In this document: positions 7,824 through 14,644 of the stretch, one piece after another
Layout of the letters: the number at the start of each line of letters is the position of its first letter
How positions within the stretch are numbered: position 1 is the stretch's first letter
Origin: Xanthobacteraceae bacterium
GTDB taxonomy: Bacteria; Pseudomonadota; Alphaproteobacteria; Rhizobiales; Xanthobacteraceae
Reading direction: 5' to 3'
DNA: 23,699 nt
Assembly (NCBI GenBank): GCA_019746355.1
Contig: JAIESC010000097.1
Span: 1-23,699, forward strand
Notes under the pieces: generated by a model
Database searches by the model: none
The model's input: the letters and a program-made list of their open reading frames with translations, nothing else
Told to the model about the DNA's origin: nothing
Translations under genes and position numbers: made by a program

Positions 7824-8543
7824 CACGTGATAGCCGAACTCCGACAGCATCGCGAACAGGTCGAGATGCCAGAGAGCGCGGGTGTCCTCGATGATGATCA
7901 GCCGAGGCCACAACTCCCGCGGCGCATCGCGGAAAAACGGCACAAGGACCTTGGCCTCGGCGCCCTCGACGTCGATCTTGAGGGCGTCGACTTGCGAAAC
8001 GCCATGTTCGCGCAGGACTGATAGCAAGGGGCGACAGCGAACCTTGCTCGCGGCAGTGTCGGCCGCGGTCGCGGCACGGGTGTACGAGCCGCCGCGGTCG
8101 CGCGGATTGATTTCCACCACCGCCTCAGTCTCGGCATCACCCAGCGCGATCTGCAGCACGGCGATCGGCAGTCCCGGATTGGCGTCGAGGTTGAAGCGCA
8201 ACCGGGCCAAGTTTCCGGCCTCGGGCTCGATTGCAAGGATGCGCGCGTTTGCGCCGGCCAGCGCAGCGACGTAGAGCGAGAACAGTCCGACGTTGGCGCC
8301 GATGTCGACAAAGACGAATGGCTGAGAGCGCTCGCGTGCGATCTCTGCCCCAAGCTCGCGCAGCTCAACCGGCTCGTACATTTGCGGCGTGAACAACAAG
8401 TTCTTTTCGCATCCGTTGTCGAGCGGATGCAGCAGCAGACGCAGGCCCCAGCGCTCCACGTCCAACGCACGCGCCGGAAGCCGCATGGTGACAAGCCGGC
8501 GGAGCGCGATCGCTAAGCGAAGGCCGAGCCAATTTTCGGGCAT
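7776..8543 (-). CDS. FkbM-family SAM-dependent methyltransferase
   Basis: 255 residues, normal for the family, which O-methylates sugars or other small acceptors, often in surface polysaccharide or natural-product loci. The SAM-binding motif I is FVFVDIGANVGLFS (residues ~76-89), followed by the acidic strand ILAIEPEAGNLARL (102-115), NPRDRGGS, and the FkbM-typical VDALKIDVEGAEAKVL. ATG 8543 is used; the frame continues upstream to a TTG at 8699 but that part overlaps another small open frame and reads poorly. No clear Shine-Dalgarno precedes 8543. Its 3' end overlaps the broken radical SAM frame by 48 nt, marking a recombination junction. It is probably cargo of the element next to tRNA-Thr. 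Confidence 0.85.
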   Translation of the reverse strand: MPENWLGLRLAIALRRLVTMRLPARALDVERWGLRLLLHPLDNGCEKNLLFTPQMYEPVELRELGAEIARERSQPFVFVDIGANVGLFSLYVAALAGANARILAIEPEAGNLARLRFNLDANPGLPIAVLQIALGDAETEAVVEINPRDRGGSYTRAATAADTAASKVRCRPLLSVLREHGVSQVDALKIDVEGAEAKVLVPFFRDAPRELWPRLIIIEDTRALWHLDLFAMLSEFGYHVSARTRLNAVLRMGAR

Positions 8544-8560
8544 TCGGCCGGTTGCGCCGA

Positions 8561-8716
8561 TCACCGCGCGATCGAACCAGCAGGGAGCGAAGCGCTCGCT
8601 AAGACTTGCCGGCCGGGCGGCCGATCCAATTTGTTCAGCGCAAATAGAACGAGCGCTCCGCCGGCGGCTCCTCCTATATGCAAGCCGACAAAGATACAAA
8701 GCTGAGTGGCCGTCAT
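8561..8716 (-). CDS. Possible 51-residue single-pass membrane protein
   Basis: ATG 8716 opens a 51-codon frame whose first half (QLCIFVGLHIGGAAGGALVL, residues 5-24) is a convincing glycine-rich membrane segment, followed by basic ALNKLDRPPGRQ. It ends 17 bp before the FkbM start on the same strand, the spacing of an operon. No strong ribosome site is visible and no homologue is recognised, so it may be an accidental frame or a relic. Confidence 0.35.
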   Translation of the reverse strand: MTATQLCIFVGLHIGGAAGGALVLFALNKLDRPPGRQVLASASLPAGSIAR

Positions 8717-8833
8717 TTCAGCGCGGGCAATTCCGCCCGGCCCCCTCGTTCAACCACCAGCATTGGCGCCCTTCACCAGAGGGGTACTATCCTAGGGGTT
8801 GTAATGGCACTCGTCATCCCAGGTTCGGGATGA

Positions 8834-9043
8834 TTAACGGCTCGCTTGCTCGATCCGTCGAATCCGGCCCTCATGGTCGGTGAGCTTTTCCCCGGCCGAC
8901 AACTGCGCCGCGCGCACCTCCGAGCTCAACACCTTCACCTCAAGGGTGAGCCTCGCGATGGCGGTCTCCTGATCGTCGAGCTTGCTCAGCGCCTTCATGG
9001 CGAGGAAGGCGAGCACTCCTCCATCGGCACTCCGATCAAACAT
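8834..9043 (-). CDS. Small coiled-coil hypothetical protein, phage-like
   Basis: 69 residues from ATG 9043, with a weak GCAGG ribosome site 9 nt upstream. The N-terminus is moderately hydrophobic (GGVLAFLAMKALSKL); the rest has heptad-like leucine/valine spacing (ARLTLEVKVLSSEVRAAQL) and ends in RIRRIEQASR. Small helical proteins of this plan are common in phage and prophage regions, which suits the neighbourhood. No specific function is recognised. Confidence 0.5.
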   Translation of the reverse strand: MFDRSADGGVLAFLAMKALSKLDDQETAIARLTLEVKVLSSEVRAAQLSAGEKLTDHEGRIRRIEQASR

Positions 9044-9191
9044 CGCTCAACACCTGCTTGAATCTTAGCCTTGGGGTGGCGGACGGCAGCGCCGAAAATC
9101 GAGGTGATAAGGCTTGCAATCCGGTGGCAGGCACGCTGACCTAATGACCGGCCACGCCTGATGTGATCCCCACAAAGCCTGGAGCGATCTG

Positions 9192-10169
9192 ATGAGATTG
9201 TTTCGCCTCGTAGCGCCCGCTTTGCTGATCCTGGCGCAGCTCGGTGCCGCGACGGCCCAGGAATGGCCAACCCGGTACATCACCGCGATCGTACCCTTCG
9301 GACCGGGCAACAGCGTGGACCTTGTCGGACGTTTGCTGGCGGCGCGCATGTCCGAGCTGCTGGGCCAGCAGGTCATCGTCGAGAACGTGGGCGGCGCGGG
9401 CGGCCTCACCGGCACCACGCGGGCGGCCCGCGCTGCGCCCGACGGCTACACGATCGTCGTCGGCGGGGCGGACACGATCGCGCAGAACCAGACGCTGCTG
9501 GAAAAGCCGCCCTACAACTCCATGACCGATCTCATCCCGATCGTGCTCGCGGTCGACCTGCCGTCGGTGCTGGTCGGGCGCAACAGCCTGCCGCCCGGCA
9601 ACCTGAAAGAGCTGATCCCGTACATGAAGGCCAACCAGGACAAGATGCAGTTCGGCTCCTCGGGTGTCGGTGGCGCGACGCATCTGGCCTGCGCCCAGGT
9701 GATGCACGCGATCGGCGTGACGCTCGCGCACGTGCCCTACCGGAGCGCGGCCGCCGGCATTCAGGACCTGATCTCCGGCAACCTCGATCTCTATTGCCCG
9801 ATCGCGGCGGGCGCGCTGCCGCACATCGAGGCGAAAGCCATCAAGCTCTTTGGCGTGCTGACCGACGAGCGCTCGCCGTTGCTGCCGCATCTGCCGACCG
9901 CGGCCGAGCAGGGTCTTCCCGGCATCCAGGGCAACTACTGGATCGGCCTGTTCGCGCCGGCCGGGACGCCGGAGCCGGTTGCGGCGAAATTGTCCCAGGC
10001 CGCCCTGTCGGCTCTCGAGACGCCCGCCGTCCAATCGCGCCTGCGCGAGGTCGGCGCTGCGGTCGTCGCTCCGCAGCGGCGCACCCCCGCTTATCTGAAG
10101 AAGTTTATCCCCGAAGAGATTTCCAGTTGGGGGCGGATCATCAAGCAGAGCGGCCTCGCACCGAAGTAG
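9192..10169 (+). CDS. Bug/TctC-family tripartite tricarboxylate transporter substrate-binding protein
   Basis: 325 residues. It is a periplasmic solute-binding protein that captures small carboxylates or other polar metabolites, usually for a TctAB membrane pair. The signal peptide MRLFRLVAPALLILAQLGAA ends near TAQ, and the mature protein opens with the family's EWPTRYITAIVPFGPGNSVD. Other signatures are VENVGGAGGLTGTTRAARA, PDGYTIVVGG, VPYRSAAAGIQDLISG and PLLPHLPTAAEQGLPG. ATG 9192 has a GGAG site 9 nt upstream. No TctA or TctB gene is in the window, so it is an orphan receptor, a frequent situation for Bug proteins. Confidence 0.93.
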   Translation: MRLFRLVAPALLILAQLGAATAQEWPTRYITAIVPFGPGNSVDLVGRLLAARMSELLGQQVIVENVGGAGGLTGTTRAARAAPDGYTIVVGGADTIAQNQTLLEKPPYNSMTDLIPIVLAVDLPSVLVGRNSLPPGNLKELIPYMKANQDKMQFGSSGVGGATHLACAQVMHAIGVTLAHVPYRSAAAGIQDLISGNLDLYCPIAAGALPHIEAKAIKLFGVLTDERSPLLPHLPTAAEQGLPGIQGNYWIGLFAPAGTPEPVAAKLSQAALSALETPAVQSRLREVGAAVVAPQRRTPAYLKKFIPEEISSWGRIIKQSGLAPK

Positions 10170-10331
10170 GCCCGAACGAGGCGCGGTCGTTTGGCACGCG
10201 CCTGTCTGTTCGCGGCCCCCCACCGTTCATACCGCGCGCGCGAACGTTTGGGCTCGCTCCCGAGAACCTGGACGAGCCGTGAGCTTGCGCACACTTCGGA
10301 TTCCGATAGTTTCGGGCCAAAGGAGCAACGC

Positions 10332-10469
10332 ATGGATCAGATGGCCGCCCTCAGTCACCTTCGTCAACTCATCAGGGCCGCGAAAGGCAAAAACGATGTG
10401 GCGGCCCTGCACCAGGCGCTCCAGGAAATGCTTCAGTTCGTGGAGAGGTCGCTGGGACGCAAAGGTTAG
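10332..10469 (+). CDS. 45-residue helical hypothetical protein
   Basis: ATG 10332 has a strong AGGAG site 7 nt upstream. The peptide (MDQMAALSHLRQLIRAAKGK followed by a second helix, LHQALQEMLQFVERSLGRKG) is amphipathic and helical, soluble and basic at the end. It lies 162 bp after the TctC gene and 37 bp before the convergent gene at 10507. The family is unknown; support comes from the ribosome site and amphipathic pattern. Confidence 0.6.
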   Translation: MDQMAALSHLRQLIRAAKGKNDVAALHQALQEMLQFVERSLGRKG

Positions 10470-10506
10470 TCTCGACGCTCCGTTTGTCTCGGAAAGCGTC
10501 GCCGGC

Positions 10507-10752
10507 TTACTTGCCCTCAGCCGGACTGGCTCGCCACATGAACGGACGTCTGACGCGCCGGCCATCCTTCAAAAGTCCGGGCTGGTCCCAGAACATCCCG
10601 ACGAGCTTGGAAAACACGCCGAACCTGAGAAGGCACTCGAAGTGCCGCAGGCCCTTGCCGCCCTTCACGAGGCCCAGGTCGCGGACGATGCAATACGAGC
10701 CATCACTCATCCGGGCGAGCCTGCCGCCCTTGAAGTAATTTCTGATTCCCAT
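10507..10752 (-). CDS. 81-residue basic hypothetical protein
   Basis: From ATG 10752 the protein begins MGIRNYFKGGRLARMSDGSY and contains CIVRDLGLVKGGKGLRHFEC and MFWDQPGLLKDGRRVRRPFM, giving a net positive, folded-looking small protein with two cysteines. The frame extends to a TTG at 10806, but residues before the ATG look random. There is no clear Shine-Dalgarno and no recognised domain. It is convergent with the 45-residue gene. Confidence 0.55.
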   Translation of the reverse strand: MGIRNYFKGGRLARMSDGSYCIVRDLGLVKGGKGLRHFECLLRFGVFSKLVGMFWDQPGLLKDGRRVRRPFMWRASPAEGK

Positions 10753-10805
10753 CGGGCGCGAGCATGCAACGCCGGACCGGCACGTCAATTCTTGACAGCC
10801 CGACA

Positions 10806-10833
10806 ATATCCACAGCGGCGCGATCTATCCACA
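10806..10833 (+). promoter_or_regulatory. Two DnaA-box-like sites
   Basis: ATATCCACA (10806-10814) and CTATCCACA (10825-10833) each differ from the DnaA box TTATCCACA only at the first base, share orientation and lie 19 bp apart. A perfect box on the other strand is at 11446-11454. There is no adjacent AT-rich unwinding region, so an origin is not claimed. Confidence 0.3.
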
Positions 10834-10849
10834 GGCCGCGAATGTCGAT

Positions 10850-10924
10850 CTAGAGGTAGCCTATCAGGCAAAGCAGGTTTGCCACGTTGGCTATCAGCAG
10901 CGTCAGGCTCACTGTCCGCACCAT
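10850..10924 (-). CDS. Possible 24-residue hydrophobic peptide
   Basis: ATG 10924, preceded by GTGGAG 7 nt away, opens a 24-codon frame ending at TAG 10850. The product, MVRTVSLTLLIANVANLLCL plus IGYL, is almost entirely one membrane-spanning helix. Such peptides occur as small membrane proteins and as type I toxins, but nothing here proves expression. It lies in a 380-base stretch (10753-11133) otherwise holding only the DnaA-box-like sites and the tRNA-like fragment. Confidence 0.3.
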   Translation of the reverse strand: MVRTVSLTLLIANVANLLCLIGYL

Positions 10925-11088
10925 CGCACGCTCCACTCTTGGAGAAGTACGAAACGGCGATTCTACCCGGCGAGTCTCGGACGATCTTTTTTCGGCGTTT
11001 AACGCCTGGATAACGGACTCAGGGTGCGACCGAACATGCAGAACGATCTTCGGAAGTCAGGACAAGTCAGCCGCGCTTTCGATCCGCA

Positions 11089-11114
11089 GGCCGGAGGTTC
11101 GATCCCCTCGCCGG
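11089..11114 (+). repeat. tRNA 3'-end-like fragment, possible distal attachment site
   Basis: GGCCGGAGGTTCGATCCCCT plus CGCCGG aligns with the tRNA-Thr 3' region (GGTCGGGGGTTCGATTCCCT plus CGCCCGG) with three substitutions and one deletion. Upstream bases do not fold into a cloverleaf. An integration into tRNA-Thr would leave such a duplicate of the 3' end at the far boundary. Because T-arm sequences resemble one another, chance or a different tRNA origin is possible. Confidence 0.4.
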
Positions 11115-11133
11115 AAAATGCTCTGGCGCCGGG

Positions 11134-11424
11134 CTACTCGGCGGCGATCAGCCGTTCGCGCTGCGTGACCGGGGTGATGGTCCAGTCCCACCAGGCAAAC
11201 TCGAGCTTGAAGCCCTGGCCTTCCACGACGCAGCCATAGGCACTGCTGTTCGTGCCGCGGGGAAATTTCCGTTCGCTCGGCGCGTTCAGCGTGCCGATGA
11301 AGGTATGCCTGCCGTTGCGAACCCGCACGCGGCGCCCGAGCAGCGAAAGGACTTCATGGTCTTCAAGCGCAAACACGACACGACCCGCACTGATAGTTCC
11401 AGCTGCGACCGTAGCCCGCGGCAC
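11134..11424 (-). CDS. 96-residue hypothetical protein
   Basis: GTG 11424 opens a frame with convincing composition: VVFALEDHEVLSLLGRRVRV, then NGRHTFIGTLNAPSERKFPR and GCVVEGQGFKLEFAWWDWTI, a beta-rich pattern suggestive of a small barrel. The start is unsure; no Shine-Dalgarno is visible, and an internal GTG near 11376 is possible. It has no membrane segment or recognised family. It points toward the tRNA-like fragment and ends just beside it. Confidence 0.5.
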   Translation of the reverse strand: MPRATVAAGTISAGRVVFALEDHEVLSLLGRRVRVRNGRHTFIGTLNAPSERKFPRGTNSSAYGCVVEGQGFKLEFAWWDWTITPVTQRERLIAAE

Positions 11425-11445
11425 GGATGAACCACCAGTGCGGGC

Positions 11446-11454
11446 TGTGGATAA
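11446..11454 (-). promoter_or_regulatory. Perfect DnaA box (TTATCCACA on minus strand)
   Basis: TGTGGATAA on the plus strand is an exact DnaA consensus 9-mer. It lies about 22 bp upstream of the GTG of the minus-strand gene ending at 11134, where it could act as a regulatory site, or be coincidental. Confidence 0.3.
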
Positions 11455-11534
11455 CGCTACCGGCCATGCTTAATCGCAAGGCCTTGACGCTGCTCGCGCA
11501 TTTGACGCCCGCGCTGCAGCATCGATTTTCTGGA

Positions 11535-11638
11535 ACGGGCGTCGGACTGCCGCGTTGTTGAGGCGGAGCAAGCGCCCCCCATGCCCCCTTGCTTGCTCCC
11601 CAGTCGGCCCCGTCACCCCCTGACGGGGCCAATTTTTT
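11535..11638 (+). ncRNA. Candidate structured small RNA with C-rich loop
   Basis: No plus-strand gene lies upstream, yet this stretch ends in a strong terminator. Three helices can be read: GACTG/CAGTC (11545-11549 with 11601-11605), a perfect 9-bp hairpin GGAGCAAGC/GCTTGCTCC (11565-11573 with 11591-11599) presenting a 17-nt loop GCCCCCCATGCCCCCTT, and the terminator hairpin directly stacked on the first helix. C-rich loops of this type in alphaproteobacterial sRNAs pair with Shine-Dalgarno sequences. A possible promoter is TTGACG (11502-11507), 17 bp spacer, ATTTTC (11525-11530), which sets the approximate 5' end. The 5' boundary is inferred; no known family is assigned. Confidence 0.5.
11606..11638 (+). 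terminator. Rho-independent terminator (orphan, ends the candidate sRNA)
   Basis: A perfect 10-bp stem GGCCCCGTCA/TGACGGGGCC (11606-11615, 11621-11630) with a CCCCC loop is followed by AA and six T's. It works in the plus direction only, since the other strand has no T-run. Confidence 0.85.
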
Positions 11639-11784
11639 GAGCCCGATCGGCGCGGCCCTCGCTCTGGCGCAAGGCCCGCCCGCTCCGTAAAGTCCCGCCT
11701 CCTGCCGCACAGCCGGGGATGTTCCCGCGGGTTTTGCCCGCCGGTTTTGCAATCCGGAAGCCGTCGTCACTGAAGGAGCCTGCC

Positions 11785-12309
11785 ATGCGCGCCATTACGC
11801 TCGACGAAGCCGTGAAAATCATCAACGAGACCTTCGCCGAGGCGAAGCGGCGCAACGCCTATCCGCTGACCGCGGTGCTGCTCGACGCCGGCGGGCGGAT
11901 GAAGTGCGCGATGAAGCAGGACGGCGCGTCGCTGCTGCGCTTCGAGGTGTCCTACGGCAAGGCCTATGCGGCGCTGGCGATGGGCCGCGAGTCGCGCCAG
12001 GTGCTGCAGAAGGCCAAGGACAAGCCGCTGTTCATGCAGTCGTTCCTCGAGCTCGCCGACGGCCCGATGTTTCTCGAGGGCGGCGGGCAGCTCGTTCGCG
12101 ACAGCGAGGGCGAGGTGATCGGGGCGATCGCCACCACCGGCGACAGCAACGAGGTCGACGACCTCTGCGCCATCGCCGGCATCCGCGCCGCCGGCTTCAA
12201 AACCGATCACGATTTCAGCGACGCCGACATGCGGCGCCTGAACATCAAGCGCGGCAAGCCGATCGAGGACCCGGAGAAGGCGAAGCCGTCGCATCTGAAG
12301 AGCGTCTGA
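11785..12309 (+). CDS. GlcG/HbpS-family (DUF336) heme-binding-like protein
   Basis: 174 residues, cytosolic, no signal peptide. The family fold (a Roadblock-like alpha/beta sandwich) is shared by GlcG and the heme-binding HbpS; the biochemical role of most members is unknown. The signature runs from ITLDEAVKIINETFAEAKRR through LTAVLLDAGGRMKCAMKQDG, YGKAYAALAMGRESR and GGGQLVRDSEGEVIGAIATT to DDLCAIAGIRAAG. ATG 11785 has an AAGGAG site 6-8 nt upstream; the frame extends to 11719 without such support. It stands alone with a hairpin after its stop. Confidence 0.9.
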   Translation: MRAITLDEAVKIINETFAEAKRRNAYPLTAVLLDAGGRMKCAMKQDGASLLRFEVSYGKAYAALAMGRESRQVLQKAKDKPLFMQSFLELADGPMFLEGGGQLVRDSEGEVIGAIATTGDSNEVDDLCAIAGIRAAGFKTDHDFSDADMRRLNIKRGKPIEDPEKAKPSHLKSV

Positions 12310-12331
12310 TATCGCGCTGCTTTTTCGGCCG

Positions 12332-12365
12332 GGGCGCCATCCGGGCGCCCTTTCGGCATTTTTGG
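12332..12365 (+). terminator. Probable terminator after the GlcG/HbpS gene
   Basis: GGGCGCC (12332-12338) pairs with GGCGCCC (12344-12350) around a 5-nt loop, and TTTCGGCATTTTT follows. The T-run is displaced, so efficiency is uncertain. Confidence 0.5.
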
Positions 12366-12461
12366 GTCGTTTCCTGATCAATTCGTGGGCCGATTTGGGC
12401 CGATGGAACCGAACGTGGAACCGTGGGTTATCGCGCCGACGCTTCGGCGAAAGGATCCGCG

Positions 12462-12623
12462 ATGTCCGTTCTCATCAGCATTCTGATCACGTTTCTCGTC
12501 GTTATCCTGGTTCTCTATTTGGTGAACATGCTGCCGATCGACGGCCGCGCGAAGCAGATCGTGCAGGCCATCGTGATCATCATCGGCGTGCTGTCGCTGC
12601 TGCGCTACCTCGCGGTGTTCTGA
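12462..12623 (+). CDS. Small membrane protein, Thivi_2564-like
   Basis: 53 residues with two membrane helices: ISILITFLVVILVLYLVNML (about residues 5-24) and IVQAIVIIIGVLSLLRYLAV (about 33-52), joined by a short polar PIDGRAKQ turn. The plan and the central (P)xDGxxK turn match the Thivi_2564 family of small inner-membrane proteins of unknown role. ATG 12462 has an AAAGGA site about 6 nt upstream; a GTG at 12423 in frame lacks one. Confidence 0.75.
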   Translation: MSVLISILITFLVVILVLYLVNMLPIDGRAKQIVQAIVIIIGVLSLLRYLAVF

Positions 12624-12647
12624 GGCGTTTCCACTCCAGCAAAATCG

Positions 12648-12779
12648 GCCGTCGTCTTGGCCGGGCATCGCCGTCCGAAGGACGGCGTCGCTTCGCTCGC
12701 CCATGTCCCGGCCATCTCGCTCAGGCTGGCACAGTGCGTCCCTCAACGCGATGCGCGGGACAAGCCCGCGCACGACGGC
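12648..12779. repeat. Large palindromic intergenic repeat, GCCGTCGT...ACGACGGC type
   Basis: Perfect 8-bp inverted termini (GCCGTCGT 12648-12655, ACGACGGC 12772-12779) enclose nested inverted repeats: TGGCCGGG/CCCGGCCA (12658-12665, 12707-12714) and GCCGTCC-GAA-GGACGGC (12670-12686), plus GCGGG-ACAA-GCCCGC. It fills the convergent gap between the small membrane protein and the isochorismatase-fold gene and has no coding potential that I can support. Confidence 0.8.
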
Positions 12780-12815
12780 GGAGATGGTGGCCAAAAACCA
12801 AACCAAAAAACTGCG

Positions 12816-13520
12816 CTAACTCGCCTTCTTCACCGCAAGCCCTTCGAGGTGGCTCACCACCTCGCCGACGCGCATCACGTCGGCATACTTGTGATGCAGG
12901 TCGAACAGGTTGACCTTGTGCGACAGCAGGCTGCGGTCGTAGCAGCACTCCTCGACGATCACGACATGAAAGCCGCTGGAATAGGCGTCGACCGACGACG
13001 CGCGCACACAGCCCGAGGTGCTCTCGCCGCAGACGATCACGGTCTGCACCCCGAGCTGGGTGAGATGCGCAAGCAGCGGCGTGCCGTAGAAGCCGCTGGC
13101 GCGCTGCTTGGGCACCACCACATCGCCGGCCTGCGGCTTGAAGTCGGAGCGGATGGCGTAGAGCGCCGGATCGCGCGGCACGTTGCGCCGCCGCGTGGCG
13201 TTGACGCGGGTCGGCGCGCCGTCGGGCTGGACGTCCTGGGTGGTGTAGAAGATCGGGATGCCCGCCGCGCGCGCCGCGGCGAACAGCTTTTTGGTCGGCT
13301 CGATCGCGGCAAAGGCGTTCTCGCCGCAGGAGCTCGGCCAGGTGCGGTGCAGCTCGGCGACCGGCTTCGGCCCGCCCTGATAGGCGAGCTCGTAGAGGTC
13401 GATCGCGAGCAGCGCCGGCGACGGGCCGACGAAGGTGTTGCGGACATAGTGGCTGTAGATGTCGAGCACGTCCGGCGAGACGACGTCCTTCCAGCAATGG
13501 TCCTCGAAGTCCTCGGCCAT
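12816..13520 (-). CDS. Isochorismatase-fold cysteine hydrolase
   Basis: 234 residues. Family members hydrolyse amides or enol ethers (N-carbamoylsarcosine, nicotinamide, isochorismate, ureido acids). The catalytic triad is visible: Asp41 (LLAIDLYELAY), Lys138 (VVVPKQRASGFYGTPL) and nucleophile Cys171 (ESTSGCVRASSVDAY), with the usual VVIVEECCYDRS strand-helix after it. A ~30-residue N-terminal extension and the insertion before residue 80 resemble N-carbamoylsarcosine amidohydrolase-like members, so amidase activity is likelier than isochorismate cleavage; the substrate is unknown. ATG 13520 has a GGAGGA site 4-5 nt upstream. It is divergent from the metallo-hydrolase gene across 112 bp. Confidence 0.88.
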   Translation of the reverse strand: MAEDFEDHCWKDVVSPDVLDIYSHYVRNTFVGPSPALLAIDLYELAYQGGPKPVAELHRTWPSSCGENAFAAIEPTKKLFAAARAAGIPIFYTTQDVQPDGAPTRVNATRRRNVPRDPALYAIRSDFKPQAGDVVVPKQRASGFYGTPLLAHLTQLGVQTVIVCGESTSGCVRASSVDAYSSGFHVVIVEECCYDRSLLSHKVNLFDLHHKYADVMRVGEVVSHLEGLAVKKAS

Positions 13521-13632
13521 CGTGTCCTCCGTTCGCGTGAGGCGGCTTCACATCATCGTGGCCAAGCCTAACCGGACGTGAAGCGGCGCACAATTTCACC
13601 TAGCATGCGGCCATCGCAGCGGAGGCGCATTG

Positions 13633-14616
13633 ATGACCAGCATTGACCGGCGGACATGGCTTGCAGGCTCGGCCGCAGCCCTCGTCGCAGGCCAGGCGCT
13701 CGCGGCAGTGCCGAAGGCCAGTGTCCAGGGTCCCGGCGTCTATCGCTACAAACTTGGCGACACCCAGCTCACCGCGATCGACGACGGCACCTGGTTCGTC
13801 AGGATCGACGACGATCTCGTCCGCAACGCCGACACCGCGGCGGTCAACCGAGCCTTGGCCGCGGCGTTCCTGCCGCCGAACATCCTGCCGGTGTCGTTCA
13901 CGGTGCTGCTGGTCAACACCGGAGGAAAGCTCGTCATGATCGACGCCGGCACCGGCGGGCAGATCGCCGACACCGCGGGCGTGATGCTTGCCAATCTGGC
14001 GGTCGCGGGCATCGAGCCGAAGGCGGTCGACGCCATCGTCATCTCGCACTTCCATCCCGACCACATCAACGGCATCAAGACCAAGGACGGCGAGAAGGTG
14101 TTCCCCAACGCCGAGATCCTGGTGCCCGAGCCGGAATGGACGTTCTGGATGGACGAGGCACGGATGAACGCCGCGCCCGACCGCATCAAGCTCTACTTCC
14201 GCAACGCCCGGCGCATCTTCGGCGACATCGAGAACGAGGTCCGGCGCTTCAAGCCGGGCGCCGAGGTCGCGCCCGGGATCACCTCAATTCCGGCGTTCGG
14301 GCACACGCCCGGACACACCGCGTTCTCGATTGCCTCGCGCAACCAGTCGATGCTGGTGATGGGCGACGCGGTGCGAAACCCCTACCTGTTCGCGCGCTAT
14401 CCGGACTGGCAGCCGGCGTTCGACATGGACGGTCCGCAGGGAGCGAAGACGCGGCGGCAGATGCTCGAGCGCGCCGCGGCCGACCGCATGCTGGTCGAGG
14501 CCTATCACTTCCCGTTCCCGGCCTGCGGCCACATCGCCCGAAGCGGCAAGGGCTACGAGCTTGTGCCCGCGCCGTGGCAGCCGCTGCAGATGGAAACGCC
14601 GCGACGCTCAGGCTGA
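13633..14616 (+). CDS. Exported metallo-beta-lactamase-fold hydrolase with Tat-like signal
   Basis: 327 residues. The N-terminus MTSIDRRTWLAGSAAALVAG has a twin-arginine motif (RRTWL) and a hydrophobic stretch ending QALA, so export in a folded state with bound metal is likely. The di-zinc motif HFHPDH (residues 139-144), GHTPGH and MGDAV and a late histidine match MBL-fold hydrolases; the lactonase/glyoxalase-like group is the nearest style. ATG 13633 has GGAGG (13621-13625) 7 nt upstream; the preceding TTG is not needed. The substrate is not predictable. Confidence 0.9.
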   Translation: MTSIDRRTWLAGSAAALVAGQALAAVPKASVQGPGVYRYKLGDTQLTAIDDGTWFVRIDDDLVRNADTAAVNRALAAAFLPPNILPVSFTVLLVNTGGKLVMIDAGTGGQIADTAGVMLANLAVAGIEPKAVDAIVISHFHPDHINGIKTKDGEKVFPNAEILVPEPEWTFWMDEARMNAAPDRIKLYFRNARRIFGDIENEVRRFKPGAEVAPGITSIPAFGHTPGHTAFSIASRNQSMLVMGDAVRNPYLFARYPDWQPAFDMDGPQGAKTRRQMLERAAADRMLVEAYHFPFPACGHIARSGKGYELVPAPWQPLQMETPRRSG

Positions 14617-14644
14617 CGTGTAGCGGGTCGCTGACAGTCCAACT

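Noticed and set aside
11041..11114. A possible complete tRNA gene ending at the GGTTCGATCCC sequence
   Set aside because: The upstream bases do not give an acceptor, D or anticodon stem, and the T stem has a mismatch. Only a 3'-end-like fragment is reported.
11363..11770. A 135-codon minus-strand frame across the candidate sRNA
   Set aside because: It covers the terminator hairpin antisense, has no ribosome site or recognisable domain, and its composition is that of random GC-rich sequence.
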